A stretch of DNA of 64,000 bases from Subtercola lobariae (GTDB taxonomy: Bacteria; Actinomycetota; Actinomycetes; Actinomycetales; Microbacteriaceae). The stretch covers positions 248,001-312,000 of the forward strand of contig NZ_BMGP01000006.1 in assembly GCF_014640255.1 (NCBI RefSeq), written 5' to 3'. The translations under genes and the position numbers were made by a program. Numbering within the stretch: position 1 is the stretch's first letter; each line of letters opens with the position of its first letter. Positions 1 through 7,932 of this stretch are shown here, piece after piece. A model generated the notes under the pieces. The model was not told the origin of the DNA and searched no databases. It saw nothing but the letters and a program-made list of their open reading frames with translations.

Positions 1-2
1 TC

Positions 3-173
3 GCCGCGGTGTTCTTCGGCATTGCGTTCATCGTGTCGCTCGTGGTGACCGCCATGTTCACTCTCACCTTCAAGCCGAACCAGGCCGAGGTCGACGAGCT
101 CGCCGGCGAGAACGAAGACGGCACCCCGAAGACCCCACCGCCCTACCTCGGCCCCGGCCCGAAGGGCCACTGA
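3..173 (+). CDS. C-terminal end of a membrane protein (5' end outside window)
   Basis: An open frame enters from the left edge and ends at TGA 171-173, giving 56 residues. The first 25 or so are one hydrophobic segment (FFGIAFIVSLVVTAMF). A hydrophilic, Glu/Asp- then Pro/Gly-rich tail of about 30 residues follows and ends PGPKGH. This looks like the last transmembrane helix and cytoplasmic tail of a polytopic transporter or permease. The family cannot be named from the fragment. It converges on purB, with a small palindrome between the two stop codons. Confidence 0.6.
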   Translation, partial: AAVFFGIAFIVSLVVTAMFTLTFKPNQAEVDELAGENEDGTPKTPPPYLGPGPKGH

Positions 174-178
174 CCGCC

Positions 179-194
179 CGAGCTCGTGAGCTCG
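179..194. terminator. Short palindrome between convergent genes
   Basis: CGAGCTC-GT-GAGCTCG is a perfect 7-bp inverted repeat with a 2-base loop. It lies 5 bases after the stop of the partial membrane protein gene and 2 bases after the stop of purB on the other strand. Position suggests a shared termination signal. No T-tract follows on either strand, so this is a weak call. Confidence 0.35.
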
Positions 195-196
195 AA

Positions 197-1600
197 CTAG
201 TCGGCAGAGCCGGCCGGCGGGGTGGCGATGTAGTCGACGAGAGTGGATGCGAGGCCCGTGTAGGTGGCGGGTGTGAGGGCGACGAGACGCGCCTTCGCCG
301 CAGCTCCGATGTCGAGGCCCTCGACGAACGCGATCAGGTCGGCCTGCCCGATTTTTTTGCCGCGGGTGAGCTCTTTGAGCAGAGCATACGGATCGCTGAT
401 CGAGCTGCGGCCGGCCGTGATCTCGGCACGCACAACAGTCTGAATCGCTTCGCCGAGAATCTCCCAGTTGTCGTCGAGATCGGCGGCGAGCAGTGCGCGG
501 TTCAGTGAGATCTGGTCGAGCCCCCCGCGAATGTTGTCGAGCGCCAGCAGCGAATGCCCGAGTGCAACACCGATGTTGCGCTGCGTGCTGGAGTCGGTGA
601 GGTCGCGTTGCAGGCGAGACGTGACGAGCGTCTGAGCGAGCGAGTCGAGCAGCGCGCTCGAGAGCTCGAGGTTGGCCTCCGCGTTCTCGAACCTGATGGG
701 GTTGATCTTATGCGGCATGGTCGATGAACCCGTGGCGCCCGCCACCGGAATCTGGGTGAAATAGCCGAGCGAAATGTACGTCCAGATGTCGGTGCAGAGG
801 TTGTGCAGCACCCGGTTCGCGTGCGCGATCTGGGCGTAGAGCTCGGCCTGCCAGTCGTGCGACTCGATCTGCGTGGTGAGTGGGTTCCAGGTGAGCCCGA
901 GCGAGGTCACGAACTCTTCTGAGACGTGGGGCCAGTCGAGCGAGTCATCGGCGGCGAGGTGCGCTGCGAAAGTTCCGGTGGCGCCACTGAACTTGGCCAG
1001 ATACGAGGTTGCCGAGATCTGGGTCACGATGCGTTCGAGGCGGTAGACGAAGACCGCCAGCTCTTTGCCCATGGTGGTGGGCGTGGCGGGCTGCCCGTGG
1101 GTGCGAGCCAGCATCGGGTCGTCGCGGTAGAGCACGGCCTGCCGCCGCAGTTCTTCGATGACGAGGCGCAGGGCGGGCATCCACACACCCGTCACCGCGT
1201 CACGAATGGTGAGCGCGTACGAGAGGTTGTTGATGTCTTCGCTGGTGGCCGCGAAGTGGGTGAGTTCGGCGGTGCTCGTGAGGCCGAGCTGCTCGAGGCG
1301 GTCGCGAACGAGGTACTCGACGGCCTTCACGTCGTGCCGGGTGGTGGCTTCGAGCGCGGCGAGCTGGTCGATCTCAGGCTGCCCGAACGACGTTGCGAGG
1401 CTGAGCAGACTCTCGATCTGCGCTGGCGTGAGTCGTGCTGACCCCGCGAATTCGTGCTCAGTGAGGTAGATCAGCCATTCGATCTCAACAGTGACACGGG
1501 CGCGGTTGAGACCGGCTTCAGAGAGAAACTCGCCGAGGGCGCTCACTGCCGGGCGGTACCGGCCGTCGAGCGGGCTGAGTGGTTGGGGGGGCAGTGACAT
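197..1600 (-). CDS. purB: Adenylosuccinate lyase
   Basis: 467 residues. The enzyme cleaves adenylosuccinate to AMP plus fumarate and SAICAR to AICAR plus fumarate in cytosolic purine synthesis. The fumarase/aspartase superfamily signature GSSTMPHKINP is at about 291-301, the flexible active-site loop with the catalytic Ser. The THGQPATPTT segment near 167-176 carries the conserved His, and TSEDINN near 119-125 is another conserved region. The N-terminus (SPLDGRY) is the typical PurB start. Length fits the longer, Escherichia-type PurB. It is the last gene of a minus-strand run, four bases after the tyrosine phosphatase stop, so probably cotranscribed with it. Confidence 0.96.
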   Translation of the reverse strand: MSLPPQPLSPLDGRYRPAVSALGEFLSEAGLNRARVTVEIEWLIYLTEHEFAGSARLTPAQIESLLSLATSFGQPEIDQLAALEATTRHDVKAVEYLVRDRLEQLGLTSTAELTHFAATSEDINNLSYALTIRDAVTGVWMPALRLVIEELRRQAVLYRDDPMLARTHGQPATPTTMGKELAVFVYRLERIVTQISATSYLAKFSGATGTFAAHLAADDSLDWPHVSEEFVTSLGLTWNPLTTQIESHDWQAELYAQIAHANRVLHNLCTDIWTYISLGYFTQIPVAGATGSSTMPHKINPIRFENAEANLELSSALLDSLAQTLVTSRLQRDLTDSSTQRNIGVALGHSLLALDNIRGGLDQISLNRALLAADLDDNWEILGEAIQTVVRAEITAGRSSISDPYALLKELTRGKKIGQADLIAFVEGLDIGAAAKARLVALTPATYTGLASTLVDYIATPPAGSAD

Positions 1601-1604
1601 GGCT

Positions 1605-2225
1605 CTAGGCTCCGGTGCTGGGCTCGCCGCGGCGAGCGCTGGGGGTGGGGTCGGTCGTGGTTGCGGCGGTCGTCGGTGCAGTCGACGGGGTGTGGATGCC
1701 CGTGCCGCCCTGATGGCGAAGCGCGGGCTCGAGCTGGGCGAACAGCGCGCGGCAGCTTCTCTCGATGATGCCGAGCACCTGGTCGAACATGGCCGCGTCG
1801 GAGTAGTAGGGGTCTTGCACGTCGCTGATACCGGCCGATTCGGGGTCGAAGCTCGCCAGGAGCCTGATCTTCGAACGGTCAGCGTCGTTCTCGGCCCAGC
1901 CCCGAATCACACGCTCGTGGCTGCGATCGAGCGCGACGACCAGGTCGAGTTCATCGAACCAGGCCGGGTCGAACTGGCGGGCGCGGTGGGTCTGGCCGTT
2001 GTATCCGCGCCTGGCGAGGGCCTCGATGGTGCGCGGGTCAGCTTTTTCGCCGACGTGCCAGTCACCCGTTCCGGCCGAAGTGACGGCGATGCGGTCATCC
2101 AGCCCGGCCTTCTGCACGAGGTCACGCAGAACCACTTCGGCCATGGGCGAACGGCAGATGTTGCCTGTGCAGACCATGCTGACCCGAAAGACGCCGTCGG
2201 TTCGGGGGGCGTGGTCGTCAGGCAT
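1605..2225 (-). CDS. Low-molecular-weight protein-tyrosine phosphatase
   Basis: 206 residues. The P-loop CTGNICRS starts at Cys19, the nucleophile of the CX5R(S/T) signature, and the general-acid DPYY motif is at about 138-141, so both catalytic elements are intact. The LMW-PTP fold occupies roughly residues 12-165. A Thr/Pro/Ser-rich tail of about 40 residues is extra and looks disordered. In actinobacteria such enzymes act in cell-envelope polysaccharide control or are secreted; the target is unknown here. The ATG is preceded at six bases by GAGAAT, a weaker -10 match, so a leaderless transcript is possible. Downstream purB follows after four bases. Confidence 0.93.
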   Translation of the reverse strand: MPDDHAPRTDGVFRVSMVCTGNICRSPMAEVVLRDLVQKAGLDDRIAVTSAGTGDWHVGEKADPRTIEALARRGYNGQTHRARQFDPAWFDELDLVVALDRSHERVIRGWAENDADRSKIRLLASFDPESAGISDVQDPYYSDAAMFDQVLGIIERSCRALFAQLEPALRHQGGTGIHTPSTAPTTAATTTDPTPSARRGEPSTGA

Positions 2226-2278
2226 AGCTCTATTCTCGCCTATCGCTCATGAACAGGCCGCGGCAGAGGTCGTGCGGC

Positions 2279-2689
2279 TCAGCGCCGCCCGGAGGTGCGA
2301 CCGACGCGAAAGATCGCCTTCAGAATGGCACCGATGATGGCGCTCAGAATCGCGAGCACCAGGGCGCCGAGCACGGCAGTCCAGAACCCGTCGACCACGA
2401 GCCCGAAACCGAACCAGCTCGTCACCCAGCTCGCCAGCAGCAGCAGAATCGCGTTGACGATGAGCGAGATGAGCCCGAGGGTCAGAATGTAGAGCGGAAA
2501 CGCCACAATTCGAATCGCGGTGCCGATGATGCCGTTCACGATTCCGAAGATCAGCGCGACGAAAAGGTAGGACACCACGATGGCGAAGCTGTTGTCGGCA
2601 TAGGGCTGCAGGGTGACCCCGGTGACGATCAGCGTGGTCAGCCACAGTGCGATGGCATTGGTGACGAGGGAGACGAGAAATCGGGCCAT
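2279..2689 (-). CDS. Small membrane protein of the phage-holin-4-like family
   Basis: 136 residues from the start MARFLVSL; a longer frame begins at 2746 but its first 19 residues are not membrane-like and overlap the upstream gene. Four hydrophobic segments (about 5-25, 32-55, 57-80 and 92-115) with short loops and a basic C-terminus match the Phage_holin_4_2 family (PF04020). That family is common as a single chromosomal gene in actinobacteria and does not imply a prophage. It sits 8 bases after the glycosyltransferase stop and 53 bases before the phosphatase, all on the minus strand. Function is unknown. Confidence 0.8.
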   Translation of the reverse strand: MARFLVSLVTNAIALWLTTLIVTGVTLQPYADNSFAIVVSYLFVALIFGIVNGIIGTAIRIVAFPLYILTLGLISLIVNAILLLLASWVTSWFGFGLVVDGFWTAVLGALVLAILSAIIGAILKAIFRVGRTSGRR

Positions 2690-2696
2690 GCCCCAA

Positions 2697-4013
2697 CTAT
2701 GGCAGGTACGCGGCTTGGCCGGAAGCGCCCAAAAAGTCGCGAGCACGAGCCGGCCCCGGGGTGAGGTTCACCGTAGCGGCGAGCGCAGTGGCCAGCGCGG
2801 GAGCCAGGCCGGTCTGAATTCGCGCGATGGCCTCACGCAACTCTGAGGCGCTCGCTGTGTTCGGGGCACGTGCCTCGCCGAGCCCTGCCGCTTCGATGGC
2901 GCGCGCACCCGCGAACTGGTCGGTGGAGAACGGCAAGGCGAGCATAGGCACGCCCGTCGCGACGGCTTCAGTGACGCTGTTATTGCCTGCATGCGTCACG
3001 GCCAGGGCAGAGTGGCGCAGCAGGGTGACTTGCGGCAGATAGCTGCGCACGAACCAGTGCTGCGGTACATCGGCGAAGGCTGCGGGGTCAGACGAACCAG
3101 TCGCCAGGGCCACTCGAACGGGCAAGGGTCGCAGGGCATCCACTACCCGCAGCAGAACGTCGGTGCGCACCGAGAGAAAGCTGCCGAAGCTCACGTAGAC
3201 GAGCGGCAGGGTGCCTTGTTCGAGCCACTCGGCCACGTCGAGGTCTGGCGGGTCGTCGCGAAGGGCAGCACCGAGAAAGGCGTGCGGCGGCAGGGCTGCG
3301 GTTCGTTCTGGCTGGTGAATCAGCTCGGGGTAGTTGAAGAGCACTCGCGGCCCGTGTTCGGCAAACGCGTCTCGCGAAGGTGGGGCCGCCGGGTTCAATT
3401 CGGCGAGGGCGGCATTCCACTGCCTGGTGAATTCGTGGCTGACGCGTTCGTTGACCGCTCGCAGGCTCGCGAGCTCGGCGGTCGACGGTGTAAAGGCCTC
3501 GGGCCAGAACGGTGGCTGACCGTAAACCTCGGTGCCGACTGGCAGGGCTGATGGATGCCCGAGCACAACATCGGCATACGAAATGCCAGCCGCGTCGAGC
3601 CCTAAGCGCGCCCCGAAGGCGAGGTGGTCGACCAGAATCTGATCTGGTTTCGTCTGCTCCACCACAGCCTGCACTCGCCGCGCGTTCTGCACAGGATCGA
3701 ACAACAGGTCAGCACTTCGGGCCTCGGCCTGAAATCGTAGAGTCTCGATCATTCCCGACCGGGTGGCGTCGAAGAAGCCGCGCAACGCGTCGTCTTCGCC
3801 CGTGGGCTGGTCTTCAGCTCGAATCACGCCCGGGTTCGAGCCCCGACCCAATTGGAGGTTTACCCGTGAGTACCCGAACTCGTCGACGATCGACGCGGTG
3901 GCAGGGCCGGTGGCGACGATCACCTGCTCGCCGGCGTCTCGCCACGCGGTCGCGAGGGTCGCCAAAGGCAGCAGGTGCGAGGCGTAGTCGGGGCTGATGA
4001 CGAGCAGGGTCAC
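2697..4013 (-). CDS. GT1-type (UDP-glycosyltransferase-like) glycosyltransferase
   Basis: 438 residues from a GTG start that overlaps the stop of the upstream gene (GTGA, 4 bases), so translation is probably coupled. The N-terminal half is the acceptor Rossmann domain (LLVISPDYASHLLPLATLA). The C-terminal half has LVYVSFGSFLS and the donor-binding motif HAGNNSVTEAVATGVPMLAL near 360-380, with HAG in place of the usual HGG/HCG. This is the architecture of MGT/UGT-like enzymes that glycosylate small hydrophobic acceptors. The acceptor is unknown. The obligate neighbour is a second glycosyltransferase, so the two may act on one product. The 590-residue open frame extends upstream only because the other gene is open in this frame. 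Confidence 0.85.
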   Translation of the reverse strand: MTLLVISPDYASHLLPLATLATAWRDAGEQVIVATGPATASIVDEFGYSRVNLQLGRGSNPGVIRAEDQPTGEDDALRGFFDATRSGMIETLRFQAEARSADLLFDPVQNARRVQAVVEQTKPDQILVDHLAFGARLGLDAAGISYADVVLGHPSALPVGTEVYGQPPFWPEAFTPSTAELASLRAVNERVSHEFTRQWNAALAELNPAAPPSRDAFAEHGPRVLFNYPELIHQPERTAALPPHAFLGAALRDDPPDLDVAEWLEQGTLPLVYVSFGSFLSVRTDVLLRVVDALRPLPVRVALATGSSDPAAFADVPQHWFVRSYLPQVTLLRHSALAVTHAGNNSVTEAVATGVPMLALPFSTDQFAGARAIEAAGLGEARAPNTASASELREAIARIQTGLAPALATALAATVNLTPGPARARDFLGASGQAAYLP

Positions 4014-6526
4014 CGCCGCGCGTCTCCGGCTCGGGTGTTCGTGGTCGTCGCGGCCGTCGCGGTACGGCTCGGCGTGCCGGTGCAGGTGCCGGTGCCGGTT
4101 GCGCGGCGAGCCGTGCCGGTATCGGCGCCGATGATGGCGTGCGAGGCGTCGGCCGCGACCCGACCGTAGATCTCGGCGAGGTTCGATGCCATGGCGTCGA
4201 TGGTGAACTTCTCGCGCACGAGTTGCTGAGCCCGGTTCACCCGCGATTCTTCGGCGGCACTTTCGAGCACCGGATTGATTCGCGAAAGGGCGAACGCATC
4301 GCGCAAACCGCGTCTCATGCCGGCAGCGTTTCGCGTGTCGATCAGAAACCCGGTGATTCCGTCGGCGACGTAGGTTGCAGGCCCTCCTCCGTTCGGAGCG
4401 ATCACCACGAGCCCCGCAGCAAGTGCTTCGAGCAACGCGATGCCGAACTCTTCTTTCAGGCTGCCGCACACGTACACCCCGCGAGGGGCGATGAGCGACG
4501 GTCTGCCGTAGCGTGTCGCGGCCAGCCAGCGCGCCACAAGGTCGTTGGGCCGGTGGCCGGCGAGCAGCAGGCCCGCGCGGGCATCCGGATGCTCGGCGAG
4601 CGTTTTCTCGATGCGGTCGAGTTGCCCGCGCTCGTCGGCCGACGGGTTGGCGAGGTCACCCCCGACGATCACGAGGTTGCACCGTGCACGCAGCACCAGG
4701 TCGGCCGCCCACGCCTCGACGATGGTCGCCATTCCCTTCACGTGGTGCAGCCGGCCAACGCTGATGGCCAGTGGCAGGCCGTGGCGGTTCACCGGAAGAG
4801 AGCGGATGAGCTCGTCGAGCTGGTCGAACGCGTCGAGCCTGTCGAGTGTGTCGGGCCGGTCGAGTGCGTCGCCGTGGTCGAGTGCGTCGTCGTGGCCGGC
4901 TGCGTAGCGCCCTTCTTCGGGCGAGGCCTTTTGTGGGCCAGCCGCTGGCTGTGCGTCGGTTTGCAGCGCAGCCTGCGCCTCGCGCAGAGCGGCCTCGATG
5001 ACCGAAACGTCGATTCCCTCTGCCACGACGGTGTACCGATCTGGCTCGGCCTCGATGTCGATGCCCAGCAACTCGTGCAGGTCAGCTGCCAGTTCGGGGC
5101 GCGGAAAAAGCACGGTGTGGGCAGACTGCCCAGCGAGACGCTCGACGAGCCGGGTACGAAACCAGTAGTGCTCATGCTCGTCGACTTCTCCGAACGAAGC
5201 CCGGGTGAGGGTGCCCGCCATGTCGAGGGCGTGAATGACCGCGTGAGGATCGGGTGCGAGCGTGAAGACCACTCTGATGCCGAGTTGTTCTGCGACGGCC
5301 GCCGCGGCCATGCTGCCTACCTCTGCCATGCGCAGGTGCAGAACATCCACGGGCCCGAAGGCGAGCAGTGCGCGCCGAATACCTCGCTCGGCTGCCACCC
5401 GGCTCGGCCACGCGCTCGCGGTCGAGAGCGGCGGGGCGAGCAGCGGAATCGGCGCGAACACGTGTGCGGGTGCCACGACCGACCCGGCGCGGCTGGCGAT
5501 CTCGCCATCGGTCCACGGGTCGTCAGTTCGGCCGGCGAGCGTATTCGGGCCCGCGCCAGGCTCAGCCGCGAGCTCGCTTTCGCGACTCGGCAGCGACCGC
5601 ATGGCGTCTGCCGCCGAACCGCGCGACATGGTGATCACGCGGTCGATCGCCGGTTGCTGCACCAGCGAATCGCCCAGCCGAACGAGCAGTGTGGCGATAC
5701 CTCCGTTGTCGCCGGCACCGGCCTTGGTCAGACCGCGATCGATGTCAGCGTGCAGAAAGAGTTGCGCAACGGTGAGGCCACGCGACGGCACACTCTGCCT
5801 CGGCTCTGCTGCCGAAGGCGGGTTCAGCGCCAGGTTGATGTCGTACGCCGCCAACCGGGCGACGTCGCCCAGCTCGCCGGGTGTTGTCGCGAGGCGTTGC
5901 ACGACCTCACGCGCGGCGCGCTCGTTGCTGCGGTCGCCGAGCGACGCCATGGCCGCCACTCGAACTGCCACGGCCTCGTCTTCGTCGTCGGCGAGATAAC
6001 TCAGCGCTCGGCCAGCCACCCGGCCTGGAATGAGCCCCAGTGTCTCGGCGAGACGGGCGCGCGGCTCAGCCGCACTCTGCCCCATGAGTGCTCCCTCGAG
6101 GGCCAGTGCAACGTGATCGGGTGTCGATGCGGCCCACTGTTGCAATGTGCGCTGGGCAAGCGCTCCAGCGAAGCCGCCCGCAATGACGCTCGCAATCAAA
6201 CGCGAAACGGCATCGAGCCGGGGCAGCCGGCTCCAGAACGCCCATGCTGCGTGTTCGCGCACGAAGGCGCGACGGTCTGAGAGCAGCTCCGAGAGCGCGA
6301 ATTCGGCCTCGTCGTCGTATATGCGCGATAAGGCATGTATCGCAGCGATCGCGGTGAGGGTGTCTGAGTCATCGGCGATGAGCTGCACGAGGCGAGCGAC
6401 CGAATCATTGCCGAACCGGTCGGTCGCCTCGGCCAGCACATCGGCCGACCTCATGGCATCGAGCAGAAATGGCGTGTCTCTGAGGTCGCCCAGTGCGCCG
6501 TCGAGTGCAGAAGCGGGGTTGATCAT
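4010..6526 (-). CDS. HEAT-repeat / GT4 glycosyltransferase fusion
   Basis: 838 residues. Residues about 40-235 are helical repeats of HEAT/PBS-lyase type (for example IAAIHALSRIYDDEAEFALS and VAVRVAAMASLGDRSNERAA). Residues about 330-840 form a GT-B glycosyltransferase: an N-terminal Rossmann part (VDVLHLRMAEVGSMAAAAV), then SVGRLHHVKG and the donor-binding EEFGIALLEALAAG plus NGGGPATYV of GT4 enzymes. Two odd segments stand out: an acidic hexapeptide repeat (about 547-576) inserted between the two Rossmann halves, and a low-complexity Thr/Gly/Arg tail after the last helix. First gene of the minus-strand run and coupled to the GT1 gene. Sugar donor and acceptor are unknown. The fusion may tie glycosylation to a protein scaffold. 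Confidence 0.85.
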   Translation of the reverse strand: MINPASALDGALGDLRDTPFLLDAMRSADVLAEATDRFGNDSVARLVQLIADDSDTLTAIAAIHALSRIYDDEAEFALSELLSDRRAFVREHAAWAFWSRLPRLDAVSRLIASVIAGGFAGALAQRTLQQWAASTPDHVALALEGALMGQSAAEPRARLAETLGLIPGRVAGRALSYLADDEDEAVAVRVAAMASLGDRSNERAAREVVQRLATTPGELGDVARLAAYDINLALNPPSAAEPRQSVPSRGLTVAQLFLHADIDRGLTKAGAGDNGGIATLLVRLGDSLVQQPAIDRVITMSRGSAADAMRSLPSRESELAAEPGAGPNTLAGRTDDPWTDGEIASRAGSVVAPAHVFAPIPLLAPPLSTASAWPSRVAAERGIRRALLAFGPVDVLHLRMAEVGSMAAAAVAEQLGIRVVFTLAPDPHAVIHALDMAGTLTRASFGEVDEHEHYWFRTRLVERLAGQSAHTVLFPRPELAADLHELLGIDIEAEPDRYTVVAEGIDVSVIEAALREAQAALQTDAQPAAGPQKASPEEGRYAAGHDDALDHGDALDRPDTLDRLDAFDQLDELIRSLPVNRHGLPLAISVGRLHHVKGMATIVEAWAADLVLRARCNLVIVGGDLANPSADERGQLDRIEKTLAEHPDARAGLLLAGHRPNDLVARWLAATRYGRPSLIAPRGVYVCGSLKEEFGIALLEALAAGLVVIAPNGGGPATYVADGITGFLIDTRNAAGMRRGLRDAFALSRINPVLESAAEESRVNRAQQLVREKFTIDAMASNLAEIYGRVAADASHAIIGADTGTARRATGTGTCTGTPSRTATAATTTNTRAGDARR
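4805..4888 (-). repeat. Degenerate 18-bp tandem repeat coding acidic hexapeptides
   Basis: Inside the GT4 gene, four to five consecutive 18-bp units encode DALDHG, DALDRP, DTLDRL, DAFDQL and DELIRS. The first two units share 14 identical bases (GGTCGAGTGCGTCG on the plus strand). The block lies just before the second Rossmann half, so it is probably a surface linker that has grown by slippage. Copy number may vary between strains. Confidence 0.7.
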
Positions 6527-6779
6527 CTGTGTGGTGCCTCACATCGTCATGCAATGCGGTGCGGTGCGAGTCGCGCTCCTCGTGGAGCGAATCAGCGCAC
6601 GCGTGTACCGCGGTTTAGAGTCTCTTTCTATGTTTCGGAGCCCTATCTGCAAGCGGTAGGAGTCGGGTTACCTTTGCACGGGCTACATTCAGTGAATTGC
6701 GAGCGCGAATTCGCCGCAATGCCTTGACTTCACGGCGAAGAACCCGCCCAAAACCCAGTGACGGCCGAGCAGGGTGAAT

Positions 6780-6785
6780 TAGGAT
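6780..6785 (+). promoter_or_regulatory. -10 element of hisC, leaderless type
   Basis: TAGGAT ends six bases before the ATG at 6792, so transcription should begin at or next to the start codon. No purine-rich ribosome site is visible. A weak -35 (AGTGAC) lies 17 bases upstream. The 265-base gap 6527-6791 also serves the divergent HEAT-glycosyltransferase gene, where I see no clear promoter. Confidence 0.5.
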
Positions 6786-6791
6786 GCTCTG

Positions 6792-7898
6792 ATGAGCGTT
6801 TCTGGCACTCCCCCGGTCAAACTGCGCCCCGAGATCGTCGCGTTGCCGCCGTATCGCCAGGGCAAGGCCGTCGAGGGCGGCTTCAAACTGTCGTCGAACG
6901 AGAATCCGTTTCCGCCGCTGCCCGGTGTTCTCGCCGCGGCGAATCAGGCCGCCGAAACGTTGCATCGCTACCCGAACGGGTTCGCGCCCGAACTCTCGGC
7001 ACGGCTGGCAGCGCGCTGGGGGGTCGAACTGGAGCAGGTCATCATCGGCGCGGGCTCTGTGGCCTTGCTCGCTCAGCTCGTCATTGCCGCTGCAGGCGCC
7101 GGCGAAGAAGTGATCTATTCGTGGCGGTCGTTCGAGGCCTATCCGTTGCTGCCGCCCATGAGCGGGGCTGTGAGCATCCAGGTGCCCAACCGGGCCGACC
7201 ACGGCCACGATCTGCCGGCCATGGCCGCGGCCATCACCGACCGCACACGGCTGATCATCGTCTGCACGCCGAACAACCCCACGAGCACCATCGTCACGAA
7301 GCAGGAATTCGCCGATTTCATGGCGCTGGTTCCGAACGACCTGCTGGTTGTGCTCGACGAGGCGTATACCGAGTTCGTCACCGACCCTGAGGCAGTAAAA
7401 GGCACTGATGTACTCAGCGAGTACCCCAACCTCGTGGTGCTGCGCACCTTCTCGAAGGCGTACGGGCTCGCCGGGCTGCGCGTGGGCTACGGAGTCGGGC
7501 CCGTGAATGTGATCGATGCCGCGCGCAGTGCGAGCATTCCCCTCTCGGTCACGGCGCACGCGCAACTCGCTGCCCTCGCGTCGCTCGACGTCGAAGACGA
7601 GCTGCTCGAGCGCGTGGGGCACATTGCTCGGCTGCGCACCCACATCTGGCAGGGCCTCACGGCACAAGGGTGGTCGGTGCCCGAGCCGCAAGGCAACTTC
7701 GTGTGGCTTACCACCGGCGACTACACGAATGAGGCCGCCGCCATTCTGGCGAAGAACGGCATCATGGCGAGGCCTTTTCACCCCGACGGTATCAGAGTGT
7801 CGATCGGAGAGTCAGAATCAGTGGATAAACTCCTGGCTTCTACAGAAGAGATTGTTCATAACCTCTCAAAGACGCACACTGCCGAGCCGATACGTTAG
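6792..7898 (+). CDS. hisC: Histidinol-phosphate / aromatic aminotransferase
   Basis: 368 residues, a class I/II PLP-dependent aminotransferase. SSNENPFPPLPGV (34-46) is the typical substrate-binding start. CTPNNPT (158-164), DEAYTEF (189-195) and TFSKAYGLAGLRVGY (219-233) place the PLP-binding Lys at 222. The family converts imidazole-acetol phosphate to histidinol phosphate. Paralogues of this length in actinobacteria also act on aromatic amino acids (Pat), and no other his genes are here. It lies 34 bases before the 2-oxoacid dehydrogenase genes on the same strand, so a role in amino-acid transamination feeding that complex is possible but not proven. Confidence 0.85.
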   Translation: MSVSGTPPVKLRPEIVALPPYRQGKAVEGGFKLSSNENPFPPLPGVLAAANQAAETLHRYPNGFAPELSARLAARWGVELEQVIIGAGSVALLAQLVIAAAGAGEEVIYSWRSFEAYPLLPPMSGAVSIQVPNRADHGHDLPAMAAAITDRTRLIIVCTPNNPTSTIVTKQEFADFMALVPNDLLVVLDEAYTEFVTDPEAVKGTDVLSEYPNLVVLRTFSKAYGLAGLRVGYGVGPVNVIDAARSASIPLSVTAHAQLAALASLDVEDELLERVGHIARLRTHIWQGLTAQGWSVPEPQGNFVWLTTGDYTNEAAAILAKNGIMARPFHPDGIRVSIGESESVDKLLASTEEIVHNLSKTHTAEPIR

Positions 7899-7932
7899 AA
7901 GCTGGCCCAAACACAGAAGTATGAGGTAGCCA

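Noticed and set aside
2279-2689. Phage-holin-family gene as a sign of a prophage
   Set aside because: No integrase, capsid, terminase or lysin genes nearby. The family is chromosomal in many actinobacteria.
3825-3850. tRNA T-arm-like GGGTTCGAGCCCC
   Set aside because: No acceptor, D- or anticodon arms could be folded around it. It lies inside the GT1 coding sequence and encodes part of the protein.
4139-6280. 713-codon open frame on the plus strand opposite the HEAT-GT4 gene
   Set aside because: Composition is that of an antisense frame of high-GC coding DNA (many Arg, His and Cys). No domain is seen, while the minus strand has clear HEAT and GT4 motifs.
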